Source: Pseudomonas sp. NFIX28 (GTDB lineage Bacteria > Pseudomonadota > Gammaproteobacteria > Pseudomonadales > Pseudomonadaceae). Taken from it: DNA of 64,000 nucleotides. The notes beneath the pieces are model-generated. The model had not been told where the DNA came from, ran no database searches, and worked only from the letters and a program-made list of their open reading frames with translations. The stretch's first letter is position 1; each line of letters begins with the position of its first letter. Positions 50,319 to 59,469 of the stretch are shown here, in pieces. Location of the stretch: contig NZ_FNPW01000016.1 in NCBI RefSeq assembly GCF_900107395.1, positions 1 to 64,000 of the forward strand, given 5' to 3'. A program made the translations under genes and the position numbers.

Positions 50319-51818
50319 ATGAATATCCTCTACGACGAACGCGTCGACGGCGCGCTGCCCAGCGTCGATAAAGCGGCATTGCTCGAGGTGCTGCGCCAGC
50401 GCCTGCCCGACCTCGACCTGCTGCACCAGACGGAAGACCTCAAGCCCTACGAATGCGACGGCCTGTCGGCCTATCGCACCACGCCGATGCTGGTGGCCCT
50501 GCCGCGGCATATCGAGCAGGTGCAGGAACTGCTGCAAATCTGCCACGAACGCCGCGTGCCGGTGGTCGCGCGCGGGGCCGGCACCGGCCTGTCCGGCGGC
50601 GCCCTGCCCCTGGAACAGGGCGTGCTGCTGGTGATGGCGCGTTTCAACCAGATCCTGCATATCGACCCCGCCGCGCGCACCGCGCGGGTCCAGCCGGGGG
50701 TGCGCAACCTGGCGATCTCCCAGGCCGCCGCGCCGTTCGGCCTGTATTACGCCCCCGACCCGTCCTCGCAGATCGCCTGCTCGATCGGCGGCAACGTCGC
50801 GGAAAACGCCGGCGGCGTGCATTGCCTGAAATACGGCCTGACCGTGCACAACCTGCTCAAGGTGGAGATCCTCAGCGTCGAAGGCGAACGCCTGACCCTG
50901 GGCAGCGACGCCCTGGACGCCCCGGGTTTCGACCTGCTGGCGCTGTTCACCGGCTCCGAAGGCCTGCTCGGGATCATCACCGAAGTCACGGTCAAGCTGT
51001 TGCCCAAGCCGCAGCTGGCCAAGGTGCTGCTGGCGGCCTTCGACTCGGTGGAGAAAGCCGGCCATGCGGTGGCCGATATCATCGCCGCCGGCATCATTCC
51101 CGGCGGCCTGGAAATGATGGACAACCTGGCGCTTCGCGCCGCCGAGGACTTCATTCACGCCGGCTACCCGGTGGACGCCGAGACCATCCTGCTGTGCGAG
51201 CTGGACGGCGTCGAAGCCGATGTCCACGACGATTGCGAGCGGGTCCGCGCGGTGCTCGAACGGGCCGGCGCCACCGAGGTCCGCCAGGCCCGCGACGAGG
51301 CCGAACGCGTGCGTTTCTGGGCCGGGCGCAAGAACGCCTTTCCGGCGGTGGGCCGGCTGTCGCCGGATTACTACTGCATGGACGGCACCATTCCGCGGCG
51401 CGAACTGCCGGGGGTGCTCAAGGCCATCGCCGCGCTGTCCGCCGAATACCAATTGCGGGTGGCCAATGTGTTCCATGCCGGCGACGGCAACATGCACCCG
51501 CTGATCCTGTTCGACGCCAACCAGCCCGGCGAACTGGAACGCGCCGAAGCCCTGGGCGGCAAGATCCTCGAGCTGTGCGTGGCGGTGGGCGGCAGCATCA
51601 CCGGCGAACACGGGGTCGGCCGGGAGAAAATCAACCAGATGTGCGCCCAGTTCAACAGCGACGAGCTGAGCCTGTTCCACGCGGTCAAGGCGGCCTTCGA
51701 CCCCGGTGGCCTGCTCAACCCCGGCAAGAACATCCCGACCCTGCACCGCTGCGCCGAATTCGGCGCCATGCACGTGCACGCCGGGCAACTGCCCTTCCCC
51801 GAGCTGGAGCGTTTCTGA
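50319..51818 (+). CDS. glcD: Glycolate oxidase FAD-linked subunit GlcD
   Basis: The 499-residue subunit oxidises glycolate (and lactate) to the keto acid. It has the PCMH-type FAD domain with VVARGAGTGLSGGALPLEQG and IACSIGGNVAENAGGVHCLKYG. The C-terminal FAD-oxidase domain ends with HAGDGNMHPLILFD and ITGEHGVGREKINQM, which hold metal and substrate ligands. It is the first gene of glcDEFG and overlaps glcE by one base (TGATG). Electrons leave through the iron-sulfur subunit GlcF to the membrane. Confidence 0.97.
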   Translation: MNILYDERVDGALPSVDKAALLEVLRQRLPDLDLLHQTEDLKPYECDGLSAYRTTPMLVALPRHIEQVQELLQICHERRVPVVARGAGTGLSGGALPLEQGVLLVMARFNQILHIDPAARTARVQPGVRNLAISQAAAPFGLYYAPDPSSQIACSIGGNVAENAGGVHCLKYGLTVHNLLKVEILSVEGERLTLGSDALDAPGFDLLALFTGSEGLLGIITEVTVKLLPKPQLAKVLLAAFDSVEKAGHAVADIIAAGIIPGGLEMMDNLALRAAEDFIHAGYPVDAETILLCELDGVEADVHDDCERVRAVLERAGATEVRQARDEAERVRFWAGRKNAFPAVGRLSPDYYCMDGTIPRRELPGVLKAIAALSAEYQLRVANVFHAGDGNMHPLILFDANQPGELERAEALGGKILELCVAVGGSITGEHGVGREKINQMCAQFNSDELSLFHAVKAAFDPGGLLNPGKNIPTLHRCAEFGAMHVHAGQLPFPELERF

Positions 51819-52882
51819 TGACGGCACCCGCGGATAACGACGCCAGCGGCGCGCTGCTGCAACAGGTCGAACAGGCGCTGGCCGGCAATACCCCGCTGTT
51901 GATCCAGGGCGGCAACAGCAAGGCCTTTCTCGGGCGCATGAGCGCCGGGGAAGTGCTCGACACCCGCGCCCATCGCGGCATCGTCCGCTACGAGCCGACC
52001 GAGCTGGTGGTGACCGTGCGCGCCGGCACGCCGCTGCGGGAACTGCTGGCCGCGCTGGACGCCGCCGGGCAGATGCTGGCCTGCGAACCGCCGGCTTTCG
52101 GCGACGGCGCCACCGTCGGCGGCATGGTCGCCACCGGCCTGTCCGGCCCACGGCGGCCCTGGGCCGGTTCGGTGCGCGACTTCGTGCTTGGCAGCCGGGT
52201 GATCACCGGCGCCGGCAAGCACCTGCGCTTTGGCGGCGAGGTGATGAAAAACGTCGCCGGCTACGACCTCTCACGTTTATTGGTGGGTAGCTACGGTTGC
52301 CTTGGAGTGCTCACTGAGGTGTCGCTCAAGGTCCTGCCCAAACCGCGCCAGTGCCTCAGCCTGAGCCTGGAAATGGACAGCGCCAAGGCCCTGGCCCGCC
52401 TCGCCGACTGGGGCCAGCAACCGCTGCCCATCAGCGCCGCCAGCCACGACGGCCAGCGCCTGCACCTGCGCCTGGAAGGCGGCGAAGGTTCGGTGGCCGC
52501 GGCCCGTGACCGTCTCGGCGGCGAGCCCTTGGCCGCTAACTATTGGGCCAATCTCAATGAGCAACAGTTGGCGTTCTTCGACGAAGGCCTGCCGCTGTGG
52601 CGCCTGTCGCTGCCCAATGACACGGGACTTCTGGAGCTGCCCGGCCAGCAGTTAATAGATTGGGCCGGGGCCCAGCGCTGGCTGAAATCCGCGGCGCCCG
52701 CGGAGCGCATCCGCGAACTCGCCAGCCGCGTCGGCGGCCATGCCACCTGCTACAGCCACGGCCTGCTGGACAGCCCGTTCCAGCCGCTGCCAGCGGTGCT
52801 GCTGCGCTACCACCGCCAGCTCAAGGCGCAACTGGACCCGCAAGGGATCTTCAACCCCGGCCGGCTCTACGCCGAGCTCTGA
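51818..52882 (+). CDS. glcE: Glycolate oxidase FAD-binding subunit GlcE
   Basis: The 354-residue subunit resembles the FAD domain of GlcD: LLIQGGNSKAFLG, ACEPPAFGDGATVGGMVATG and VMKNVAGYDLSRLLVGSYGCLG are the GlcE versions of the flavin-binding motifs. It ends with the conserved LDPQGIFNPGRLY. It is needed for an active complex with GlcD and GlcF. Its start overlaps the glcD stop and its stop lies 14 bases before glcF. Confidence 0.96.
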   Translation: MTAPADNDASGALLQQVEQALAGNTPLLIQGGNSKAFLGRMSAGEVLDTRAHRGIVRYEPTELVVTVRAGTPLRELLAALDAAGQMLACEPPAFGDGATVGGMVATGLSGPRRPWAGSVRDFVLGSRVITGAGKHLRFGGEVMKNVAGYDLSRLLVGSYGCLGVLTEVSLKVLPKPRQCLSLSLEMDSAKALARLADWGQQPLPISAASHDGQRLHLRLEGGEGSVAAARDRLGGEPLAANYWANLNEQQLAFFDEGLPLWRLSLPNDTGLLELPGQQLIDWAGAQRWLKSAAPAERIRELASRVGGHATCYSHGLLDSPFQPLPAVLLRYHRQLKAQLDPQGIFNPGRLYAEL

Positions 52883-52896
52883 ACGGAGGCCCGCGC

Positions 52897-54135
52897 ATGC
52901 AAACCACCTTGAGCGAGCAAGCACGCCAGCTGCCCCGCGCCGCGGAGGCCGAGAGCATCCTGCGCACCTGTGTGCACTGCGGTTTCTGCAACGCCACCTG
53001 CCCCACCTATCAGCTGCTGGGCGACGAGCTGGACGGGCCACGAGGGCGCATCTACCTGATCAAGCAGGTCCTGGAAGGCCACGAGGCCACGGCCAAGACC
53101 CAGCTGCACCTGGACCGCTGCCTGACCTGCCGCAACTGCGAAACCACCTGCCCGTCCGGGGTCGATTACCACAACCTGCTGGACATCGGCCGCGCCGTGG
53201 TCGATGCCGCCGTGCCCCGGCCCCTCGGCCAGCGCCTGCTGCGCCAGGGCCTGCGCGCCCTGGCGCCGAACCCGGCACTGTTCAAGGCGCTGCTCGGCAC
53301 CGGCGCGACCTTGCGGCCGTGGCTGCCCGAAGCCGTGCAAGGCAAGCTGCCGCGCCAGGTCCCGCCGGCCAAGGCGCGCCCGGCCACGGCCCACGCCCGG
53401 CAGGTGCTGTTGTTGGAAGGTTGCGTGCAGGCAAGCCTGTCGCCCAATACCAACGCGGCGACGGCGCGGGTCCTCGACCGCCTGGGCATCGCCGTGCGCG
53501 CCGTGAGCGAGGCCGGCTGCTGCGGCGCCGTGGATTACCACCTGGACGCCCAGGCCACGGGCCTCGACCGCGCGCGGCGCAATATCGACGCCTGGTGGCC
53601 GCACCTGGAAAACGGCGCCGAAGCCCTGGTGCAGACCGCCAGCGGCTGCGGCGCCTTTATCAAGGATTACGGCCACCTGCTGGCCCACGACCCGCGCTAT
53701 GCCGCCCGCGCCGAGCGGGTCAGCGCCCTGGCCAGGGACCTGGTGGAAGTGCTGCGCGACGAACCGCTGGAGCAGTTGCAGGCCCACGGTAGCCAGCGCC
53801 TGGCCTTCCATTGCCCGTGCAGCCTGCAACACGCGCAGAAACTCGGCGGCGCGGTGGAGGCGCTGCTCAAGCGCCTGGGCTTCGAACTGACCGAAGTGCC
53901 CGACGGCCACCTGTGCTGCGGCTCGGCCGGCACCTATTCGCTGACCCAGCCCGAGCTGGCGCGGCAACTGCGCGACAACAAGCTCAATGCCCTGGAAAGC
54001 GGCCACCCCGAAGTCATAGCCACCGCCAATATCGGCTGCCAGACCCACCTCGACGGCGCCGGGCGAACCCCGGTGCGGCACTGGATCGAACTGGTCGAAG
54101 CCGCCCTGCCGCCCGCGCGGCCAGACACCCCCTGA
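52897..54135 (+). CDS. glcF: Glycolate oxidase iron-sulfur subunit GlcF
   Basis: The 412-residue subunit carries two 4Fe-4S clusters. The first motif is CVHCGFCNATCP (Cys25, 28, 31, 35) and the second CLTCRNCETTCP (Cys75, 78, 81, 85). The C-terminal half has the two CCG domains (AGCCGAVDYH, LCCGSAGTYSL), typical of heterodisulfide-reductase-like proteins. It passes electrons from GlcD/GlcE to the quinone pool. GGAGG precedes the ATG. It is followed by glcG after 12 bases. Confidence 0.97.
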   Translation: MQTTLSEQARQLPRAAEAESILRTCVHCGFCNATCPTYQLLGDELDGPRGRIYLIKQVLEGHEATAKTQLHLDRCLTCRNCETTCPSGVDYHNLLDIGRAVVDAAVPRPLGQRLLRQGLRALAPNPALFKALLGTGATLRPWLPEAVQGKLPRQVPPAKARPATAHARQVLLLEGCVQASLSPNTNAATARVLDRLGIAVRAVSEAGCCGAVDYHLDAQATGLDRARRNIDAWWPHLENGAEALVQTASGCGAFIKDYGHLLAHDPRYAARAERVSALARDLVEVLRDEPLEQLQAHGSQRLAFHCPCSLQHAQKLGGAVEALLKRLGFELTEVPDGHLCCGSAGTYSLTQPELARQLRDNKLNALESGHPEVIATANIGCQTHLDGAGRTPVRHWIELVEAALPPARPDTP

Positions 54136-54147
54136 AAGGAGCACGCC

Positions 54148-54549
54148 ATGCACAGCAAAGCCATATTGGGCCAGCGCGAAGTCCAGCGCATTCTGATCGC
54201 CGCGCGGGACGAGGCCGAGCGCAACCAATGGGCGGTGAGCATCGCCATCGTCGACGACGGCGGCCATCCGCTGGCCCTCGAACGCCTGGACGGCTGCGCG
54301 CCGGTCAGCGCCTATATCGCCGTGGAAAAGGCCCGCACCGCGGCCCTCGGCCGACGCGAGTCCAAGGGTTATGAAGAAATGGTCAACGGCGGGCGCACGG
54401 CATTTCTCTCGGCGCCGCTGCTGACTTCGCTGGAAGGCGGCGTGCCGGTGCTCTTCGAGGGCCAGGTGATTGGCGCGGTTGGGGTGTCCGGGGTCAAGTC
54501 CGGGGAGGATGCCCAGGTGGCGAGGTTTGCTGCCCAGGCGCTGGATTGA
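54148..54549 (+). CDS. glcG: GlcG/HbpS-family protein
   Basis: The 133-residue protein belongs to the GlcG/HbpS family: AIVDDGGHPLALERLDG and GGVPVLFEGQVIGAVGVSG are the family blocks. It accompanies glycolate oxidase genes in many bacteria, and some members bind haem, but the role in glycolate use is unclear. It closes the glcDEFG operon. A 7-bp hairpin (ggaccgc / gcggtcc, 54557-54573) follows without a T run. Malate synthase glcB is not here. Confidence 0.93.
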   Translation: MHSKAILGQREVQRILIAARDEAERNQWAVSIAIVDDGGHPLALERLDGCAPVSAYIAVEKARTAALGRRESKGYEEMVNGGRTAFLSAPLLTSLEGGVPVLFEGQVIGAVGVSGVKSGEDAQVARFAAQALD

Positions 54550-54574
54550 AAGATCGGGACCGCTGCGCGGTCCA

Positions 54575-54599
54575 TCGCGAGCAAGCTTCGCTCCTACGG
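54575..54599. repeat. Single REP sequence
   Basis: tcgcgagcaagcttcgctcc followed by tacgg occurs once here, between convergent glcG and mntH. Confidence 0.85.
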
Positions 54600-54629
54600 A
54601 AGCGGGAGCGGGTTGGTCAATCCTTCGAC

Positions 54630-55949
54630 TTACATCACCAACTGCGCGATCAGCCAGGCGTTGGCGCCGCTGATGATCGCGAACAGGCTCCAGGCGAGGA
54701 CGCGGGTCGGCCAGCGGTTGACGAACACGCCCATCAAGCGCGGGTCGCTGGTCATACGGATCAGCGGGTAGAGGGCGAACGGCAATTGCAGGCTGAGCAC
54801 CACCTGGCTCAGCACCAGCAACTGGCCGACCGCGCCGTCGCCCATCAGCCACACGCCGACGAACGCCGGCACCAGCGCCAGGCCGCGGGTGATCAGGCGC
54901 CGCTGCCAGCACGGCAGGCGCAGGTTGAGGTAGCCCTCCATGATCACCTGGCCGGCGATGGTGCCGGTGAAGGTCGAACTCTGCCCGGAAGCCAGCAGGG
55001 CCACGCCGAACAGCACGCTGGCCAGCGCCCCGCCCACCAGCGGATCGAGCAGGTGATAGGCGTCCTGCAATTCCACCACCTCGGTGTGGCCGGTGCCGTG
55101 GAAAGCCGCGGCGGCGAGGATCAGGATCGCCGCGTTGACCAGCAGCGCCAGGGCCAGGGAGCCGATGGTGTCGATGCGCGCCAGCTTGATCGCATCGCGC
55201 CGGCTAGCCTCGTCCTGGCCCACCAGGCGGGTCTGCACGATGGAGGTGTGCAGGTACAGGTTATGCGGCATCACCGTGGCGCCGAGGATGCCGATCGCCA
55301 GGTACAGCGGCGCCGCCTCGCCGATGGCCGCCAGCGACGGCGTGAAGCCGCGCGCCACGTCCGGCCAGTAAGGCTTGATCAACAGCAGCTCGACGAAAAA
55401 GCACAGGCCGATGGTGCCCACCAGCACCAGCATGATCGCCTCCAGGCGGCGGAAGCCACGGTTCTGCAGGGCCAGGATCAGCAGGGTGTCGAAGGCGGTG
55501 ATGACAATCCCGGTGGTCAGCGAGACCCCGAGCAACAGGTGGAACGCCAGGGCGCAACCGAGGACTTCGGCCAGGTCGGTGGCGATGATCGACACCTCCG
55601 CCAACAGCCATTGGCTGCGCGCCGTGCGGGTGCTGTAGCGCTGCCGGCAGAGCTGCGCCAGGTCGCGCCCGGTGGCGATGCCCAGGCGCGAGCACAGGCA
55701 CTGCACGGCCATGCCCGCAAGGCTCGCCAGCAGCACCACGAACAGCAGGTTGTAGCCATAGCGCGAACCGGCTTCGATGGCCGTGGCCCAGTTACCGGGG
55801 TCCATGTAACCGATGGAAATCAGCAGGCCGGGGCCGGCGAACCGCAGGATCCGCTTGAACAGCGGCGCGCTGGGGTCGACCACGATAGTGCCGGCGACTT
55901 CCGGCGGGCAGAACGGTGCGGTACCGATTTTCGGGAGGGTAAATTTCAC
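54630..55949 (-). CDS. mntH: Nramp-family divalent metal transporter MntH
   Basis: The 439-residue inner-membrane protein imports manganese or iron with protons. It has the two diagnostic metal-binding motifs, DPGN at residues 50-53 and MPHN at 227-230, and about eleven membrane helices. The proposed start is a GTG giving MKFTLPKIGTAPFC, where homology begins. No strong Shine-Dalgarno is visible, and a longer frame exists to 56009, so the start is uncertain. It is monocistronic and convergent with glcG. Confidence 0.94.
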   Translation of the reverse strand: MKFTLPKIGTAPFCPPEVAGTIVVDPSAPLFKRILRFAGPGLLISIGYMDPGNWATAIEAGSRYGYNLLFVVLLASLAGMAVQCLCSRLGIATGRDLAQLCRQRYSTRTARSQWLLAEVSIIATDLAEVLGCALAFHLLLGVSLTTGIVITAFDTLLILALQNRGFRRLEAIMLVLVGTIGLCFFVELLLIKPYWPDVARGFTPSLAAIGEAAPLYLAIGILGATVMPHNLYLHTSIVQTRLVGQDEASRRDAIKLARIDTIGSLALALLVNAAILILAAAAFHGTGHTEVVELQDAYHLLDPLVGGALASVLFGVALLASGQSSTFTGTIAGQVIMEGYLNLRLPCWQRRLITRGLALVPAFVGVWLMGDGAVGQLLVLSQVVLSLQLPFALYPLIRMTSDPRLMGVFVNRWPTRVLAWSLFAIISGANAWLIAQLVM

Positions 55950-56050
55950 GCGGGCATCCGGAAGGCGGGAACGGTGGCCCAGCTTAGTGGTTTCGACGAG
56001 CCGGCCCAAGCCTTGACAGCGCCCTGCCCCGGCCTTTTGCAGCCTGCCTC

Positions 56051-56074
56051 TGTAGGAGCGAAGCTTGCTCGCGA
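56051..56074. repeat. Single REP sequence
   Basis: tgtaggagcgaagcttgctc followed by gcga occurs once in the gap between the divergent mntH and AraC genes. Confidence 0.85.
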
Positions 56075-56202
56075 TAGCGGCATATCAGTCACCACAACAG
56101 ATGAGCCGCCCCCCTTTCCCAAACCACCCCGCACCGACCGGCCACTCCTACAGCACCAGTGTTTTCAGGCATGATGCGGACAGCCATCCGCGGAGCAGCG
56201 CC

Positions 56203-56979
56203 ATGAACACTCCAGCCCAACCCACTGTCGCCCTGGCGATGCGTTCGTATTCCGGGCAGGTCGAGCTGCACGATCACGATTTTCCGCAGATCGTGCTGCC
56301 GCAGTCGGGGGCGATGGAGATCGAGGTGGACGGCCGTGGTGGCAAGGTCGACGCCAGCCAGGGCGTGTTGATTGCCCCGGGCGCCCGGCATGCGTTCCTG
56401 GCCGAACGCCGCAATACCTTTCTGGTGCTCGACCTGGATAGCCCCGACAGCGAACCGTCTCTGGCCGATACCCGCTTCTTCGCCATCGACCCGCAGATCC
56501 GCCACCTGCTTGGCTATGCCAACCACGGCGGCGCCTTGCTCAGCTCCTCCAGCCCGGTCGCCAGCGCCTGGAGCGCCCTGCTGCTGGCCTGCCTGGCCCG
56601 CCCGACGCCGAGCGCGCCGCAACGCCAGGCACTGGCGCGGGCCCTGGCCTATATCGAACAGCACCTGGGCAGCCCGCTGAGCGCCCGCGCCATCGCCCAG
56701 GCCGCGGGGGTCAGCGAGCGCAGCCTGTACCTGCTGTTCGAGCGGGACATGCACAGCACGCCTTTCGCCTACATTTCGACCCTGCGCCTGGACCGCGCCA
56801 TCGACCTGCTCGGCCGTACCCTGCTGCCCATCAGCGAGATCGCCCAGCGGGTCGGCTACGCCGATCAGAGTGCCCTGACCCACGCCTTGAAGAAGGCGCG
56901 CAACCAGACCCCGGCCGCCCTGCGCAAGGCCGCTCGCGACGCCCAGGCGCAGGCTGCGACAAGAGTTCGGCAGGCCTGA
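56203..56979 (+). CDS. AraC-family transcriptional regulator
   Basis: The 258-residue regulator has a cupin N-terminal domain (VELHDHDFPQIVLPQSGAME, GVLIAPGARHAFLAE) and a C-terminal AraC domain (GVSERSLYLLFERDMHSTPF, AQRVGYADQSALTHALKKAR). It is followed 60 bases later on the same strand by an EamA-type transporter gene, now frameshifted. Regulator-exporter pairs of this kind are common. CGGAGC precedes the ATG giving MNTPAQPTVAL; longer frames include the REP sequence. Confidence 0.86.
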   Translation: MNTPAQPTVALAMRSYSGQVELHDHDFPQIVLPQSGAMEIEVDGRGGKVDASQGVLIAPGARHAFLAERRNTFLVLDLDSPDSEPSLADTRFFAIDPQIRHLLGYANHGGALLSSSSPVASAWSALLLACLARPTPSAPQRQALARALAYIEQHLGSPLSARAIAQAAGVSERSLYLLFERDMHSTPFAYISTLRLDRAIDLLGRTLLPISEIAQRVGYADQSALTHALKKARNQTPAALRKAARDAQAQAATRVRQA

Positions 56980-57039
56980 TCAATACCGCCGTCGCGGCGG
57001 CTTCTATGCTGGCCACACCGCTCTTGCCTCGGTGTGCCT

Positions 57040-57946
57040 ATGACCGCAATCCACTCAACCCGCCTCGCCCCCTCCCGCAGCGGCGCCGCCACCGCCATCG
57101 GCGTGATCGCGGTGTTCCTCTGGTCATGCCTGGCGCTGCTGACCACCCTCACCGCCGGCATTCCCCCCCTTCCAGTTGCTCGCCCTGAGCTTTGCCGTGG
57201 CCTGCGGCGCCAGCCTGGTATTGCTCGGCTTGCGGGGGCGCGCCGGTTTTCGTGGCTGGCGCCAGCCCTGGCCGGTCTGGGCCCTGGGGTTCGGCGGGAT
57301 CTTTGCCTACCACGCGCTGTATTTCTTCGCCCTGAAAGCCGCGCCGGCCGCCGAGGCCAGCCTGATCGCCTACCTCTGGCCGTTGCTGATCGTGTTACTG
57401 GCGGCCAGGGCCGGCGGCGAACCGCTGCGCGGCCGGCAACTGACCGGTGCCTTGCTGGGGCTGGCCGGCACCGCGTTCATCATGCAGCAGCGCGCTTCCA
57501 GCCAGGTCGGCGCGATGCCGGTGGCGGGTTACCTGGCGGCGTTCGGCTGCGCCCTGGTGTGGTCCGGCTACTCGGTGCTCAACCGCCGTTTCAGCAGCGT
57601 GCCCAGCAGCCTGATCGGCGGCATCTGCGGGCTGGTGGCGCTGGCCGGGCTGCTCTGCCACCTGATGTTCGAAAGCCCGGTGCAACCGGACCTCAAGCAA
57701 TGGCTGGCGATCCTCAGCCTGGGGCTGGGCCCGGTCGGCCTGGCCTTCTTCGCCTGGGACCACGCCACCAAACACGGCAACCTGGCCACGCTCGGCGCGC
57801 TGTCGTACCTGGCGCCGTTGATCTCCACCCTGCTGCTGATCGTCATCGGGCAAAGCCCGGCCAGTGTGTGGCTGCTGGTGCCGGCGTTGCTGATTATCGC
57901 CGGGGCGGTGCTGGCGACGTCGGGAGCCCGTTCTGCCCAGGGTTGA
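57040..57946 (+). pseudogene. EamA/DMT-family transporter, frameshifted in a C7 run
   Basis: The first 41 codons (MTAIHSTRLAPSRSG to LLTTLTAGIPP) and the remainder (FQLLALSFAVACGASLVLLG to the end) are in different frames. The join is a run of seven C at 57163-57169; six C would restore one reading frame of about 301 residues with ten membrane helices in two EamA repeats. The rest of the gene shows no decay. So this is a recent mutation, a phase-variable tract or a sequence error. An intact protein would export a metabolite; the adjacent AraC gene probably controls it. Confidence 0.8.
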
Positions 57947-58084
57947 GGAGCGTCCGATAAGCCCCACGAAGCCGCTCCCACGCCCTTTTATCCGAAATTT
58001 CACGCCGCCGCATATCCCGCTGGAGTGCCGCGCAATGGCCGTGGGAAGATGCGCGCCCCCACGCGCTCACTCTGGAGAATCTGC

Positions 58085-58660
58085 ATGTCCCTGTTCGGTA
58101 AACACGCCGCGGTCCTGGTCCTGGCGGCACTGGCCGGTTTCAGCGCCCTGGAGGTGTCCGCGGCCCAGCCGACCAGCAATAAGGCCAAGGTCGAGACCGT
58201 CTCGCTGCTGGGCGGCAAGTTCAAGTTCAGCCTGCCCAAGGGCTTTATCGCCAACCCGCTGCCGGCCGGCGACGAAGCCAGCGGCACCGCCGGCGCCACC
58301 GGCACCCTGTACACCAACGCCAGCACCAAGACCGTGGTCATGGTCGCGGAAAACCTGATCCCCGATGCGGTGCAAGCCAAGGACAACGACGCGCAGTTCC
58401 TCGACAGCGCGGTGTCGGGCTTTCTTTCGCAACAGGCCGCGGCCCTGCCGGACTTCAGCAAGCAGAGCGAAAAAAGCATGACCCGCAACGGCCTCGGCCT
58501 GCGCCAGATCGACAGCACCGCGACCCAGGGCGGCGGCATGACCCAGAGCTCCACCCTGCTGGCCGGCTCGGGCAACCGCATGGCGGTGGTGCAGGTGATT
58601 TCGCGGATCGGCGACAAGGCCAACCACGACAAGCTGATCGGCCAGATCGTCGGCAAATAA
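58085..58660 (+). CDS. Exported protein of unknown function
   Basis: The 191-residue precursor has a signal peptide (cleavage after EVSA or SAA, about residue 23). Its mature domain begins TVSLLGGKFKFSLPKGFIAN, contains TKTVVMVAENLIPDAV, and ends MAVVQVISRIGDKANHDKLI. The shape suggests a mixed alpha-beta domain like DcrB/PsbP folds, which is a guess. GGAGA precedes the ATG. It is monocistronic. I do not recognise a function. Confidence 0.72.
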   Translation: MSLFGKHAAVLVLAALAGFSALEVSAAQPTSNKAKVETVSLLGGKFKFSLPKGFIANPLPAGDEASGTAGATGTLYTNASTKTVVMVAENLIPDAVQAKDNDAQFLDSAVSGFLSQQAAALPDFSKQSEKSMTRNGLGLRQIDSTATQGGGMTQSSTLLAGSGNRMAVVQVISRIGDKANHDKLIGQIVGK

Positions 58661-58690
58661 GCCCCGCAGCGGCCGCCACGGTCAGTCGGC

Positions 58691-59407
58691 TCAGGGGTTG
58701 AGGCTGAGCAACCAGCGGTTCAAATCCTGCAATTCACTGGCGCTGATGCTGTGGCCGACGCCCGGGTAGGCATGGAATCGCGGGCTCAGGCCCAGGCCGC
58801 GCAACAGGCTGTCGGCGTCGGAGCCGTCGCTGTACGGCAGGCGCATGTCCGCGGTGCCATGGGCGATGAAGATCGCCAGCCGCTCCAGGCCGGCACCGCT
58901 GTTGAGCTGCTCGCGCAGCACCGGCAGGATCTTTCCGCTCAGCGCGGCGATCCCGCGGACGGCCTGGGGGCGGCGCAGACCCAGCTCGTAGGCCATGATC
59001 GCGCCCTGGCTGAAGCCCACCAGGACCACCCGGTCGGCGCGGGTGTGGTACTTGGCGGTCGCCTGCCGCACGAACTCGTCGATCAGCCTGGCGCTGTCGG
59101 CCAGCTCGGCGGTCACCCCGTCATAGGCGCCTTCGCCCTGCTTGTGAAACCACTGGTAACTGCCCTCTTCCACGGTCTGCGGAGCCCGCACCGAGAGGTA
59201 GGTGTAATCGGCCGGCAAGGCGTCCTTGAGGCCGAACAGGTCTTGCTCGTTGCTGCCGTAGCCGTGCAGGAAAATCACCAGCGGCCGGTCGCGTGAATCG
59301 GCCGGCGCCTGCTCCAGATAAAGCAGCGGCAGGTCATCGTGGAGCACCGTTTGCGCCTGGGCGGCGGCGCAGACCCACAGCAGTAACAGGGACAGAAACT
59401 TGAACAT
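58691..59407 (-). CDS. Exported carboxylesterase/phospholipase-type alpha/beta-hydrolase
   Basis: The 238-residue precursor has a short signal peptide (cleavage after AAAQA, about residue 18) and a carboxylesterase-2-type hydrolase domain. It carries VIFLHGYGSNEQDLFGL for the oxyanion loop, the nucleophile elbow GFSQGA, and the acid and His in AHGTADMRLPYS and GVGHSIS. It should hydrolyse short esters in the periplasm. AAAGGACCTGCC precedes the ATG. The aspartoacylase-family gene lies 62 bases upstream on the same strand. Confidence 0.86.
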   Translation of the reverse strand: MFKFLSLLLLWVCAAAQAQTVLHDDLPLLYLEQAPADSRDRPLVIFLHGYGSNEQDLFGLKDALPADYTYLSVRAPQTVEEGSYQWFHKQGEGAYDGVTAELADSARLIDEFVRQATAKYHTRADRVVLVGFSQGAIMAYELGLRRPQAVRGIAALSGKILPVLREQLNSGAGLERLAIFIAHGTADMRLPYSDGSDADSLLRGLGLSPRFHAYPGVGHSISASELQDLNRWLLSLNP

Positions 59408-59469
59408 GGCAGGTCCTTTGGTTGGCGCCCGCCCAGGGGCAAACGCGGTTCAGTGGCCAGGCGCGGGGC

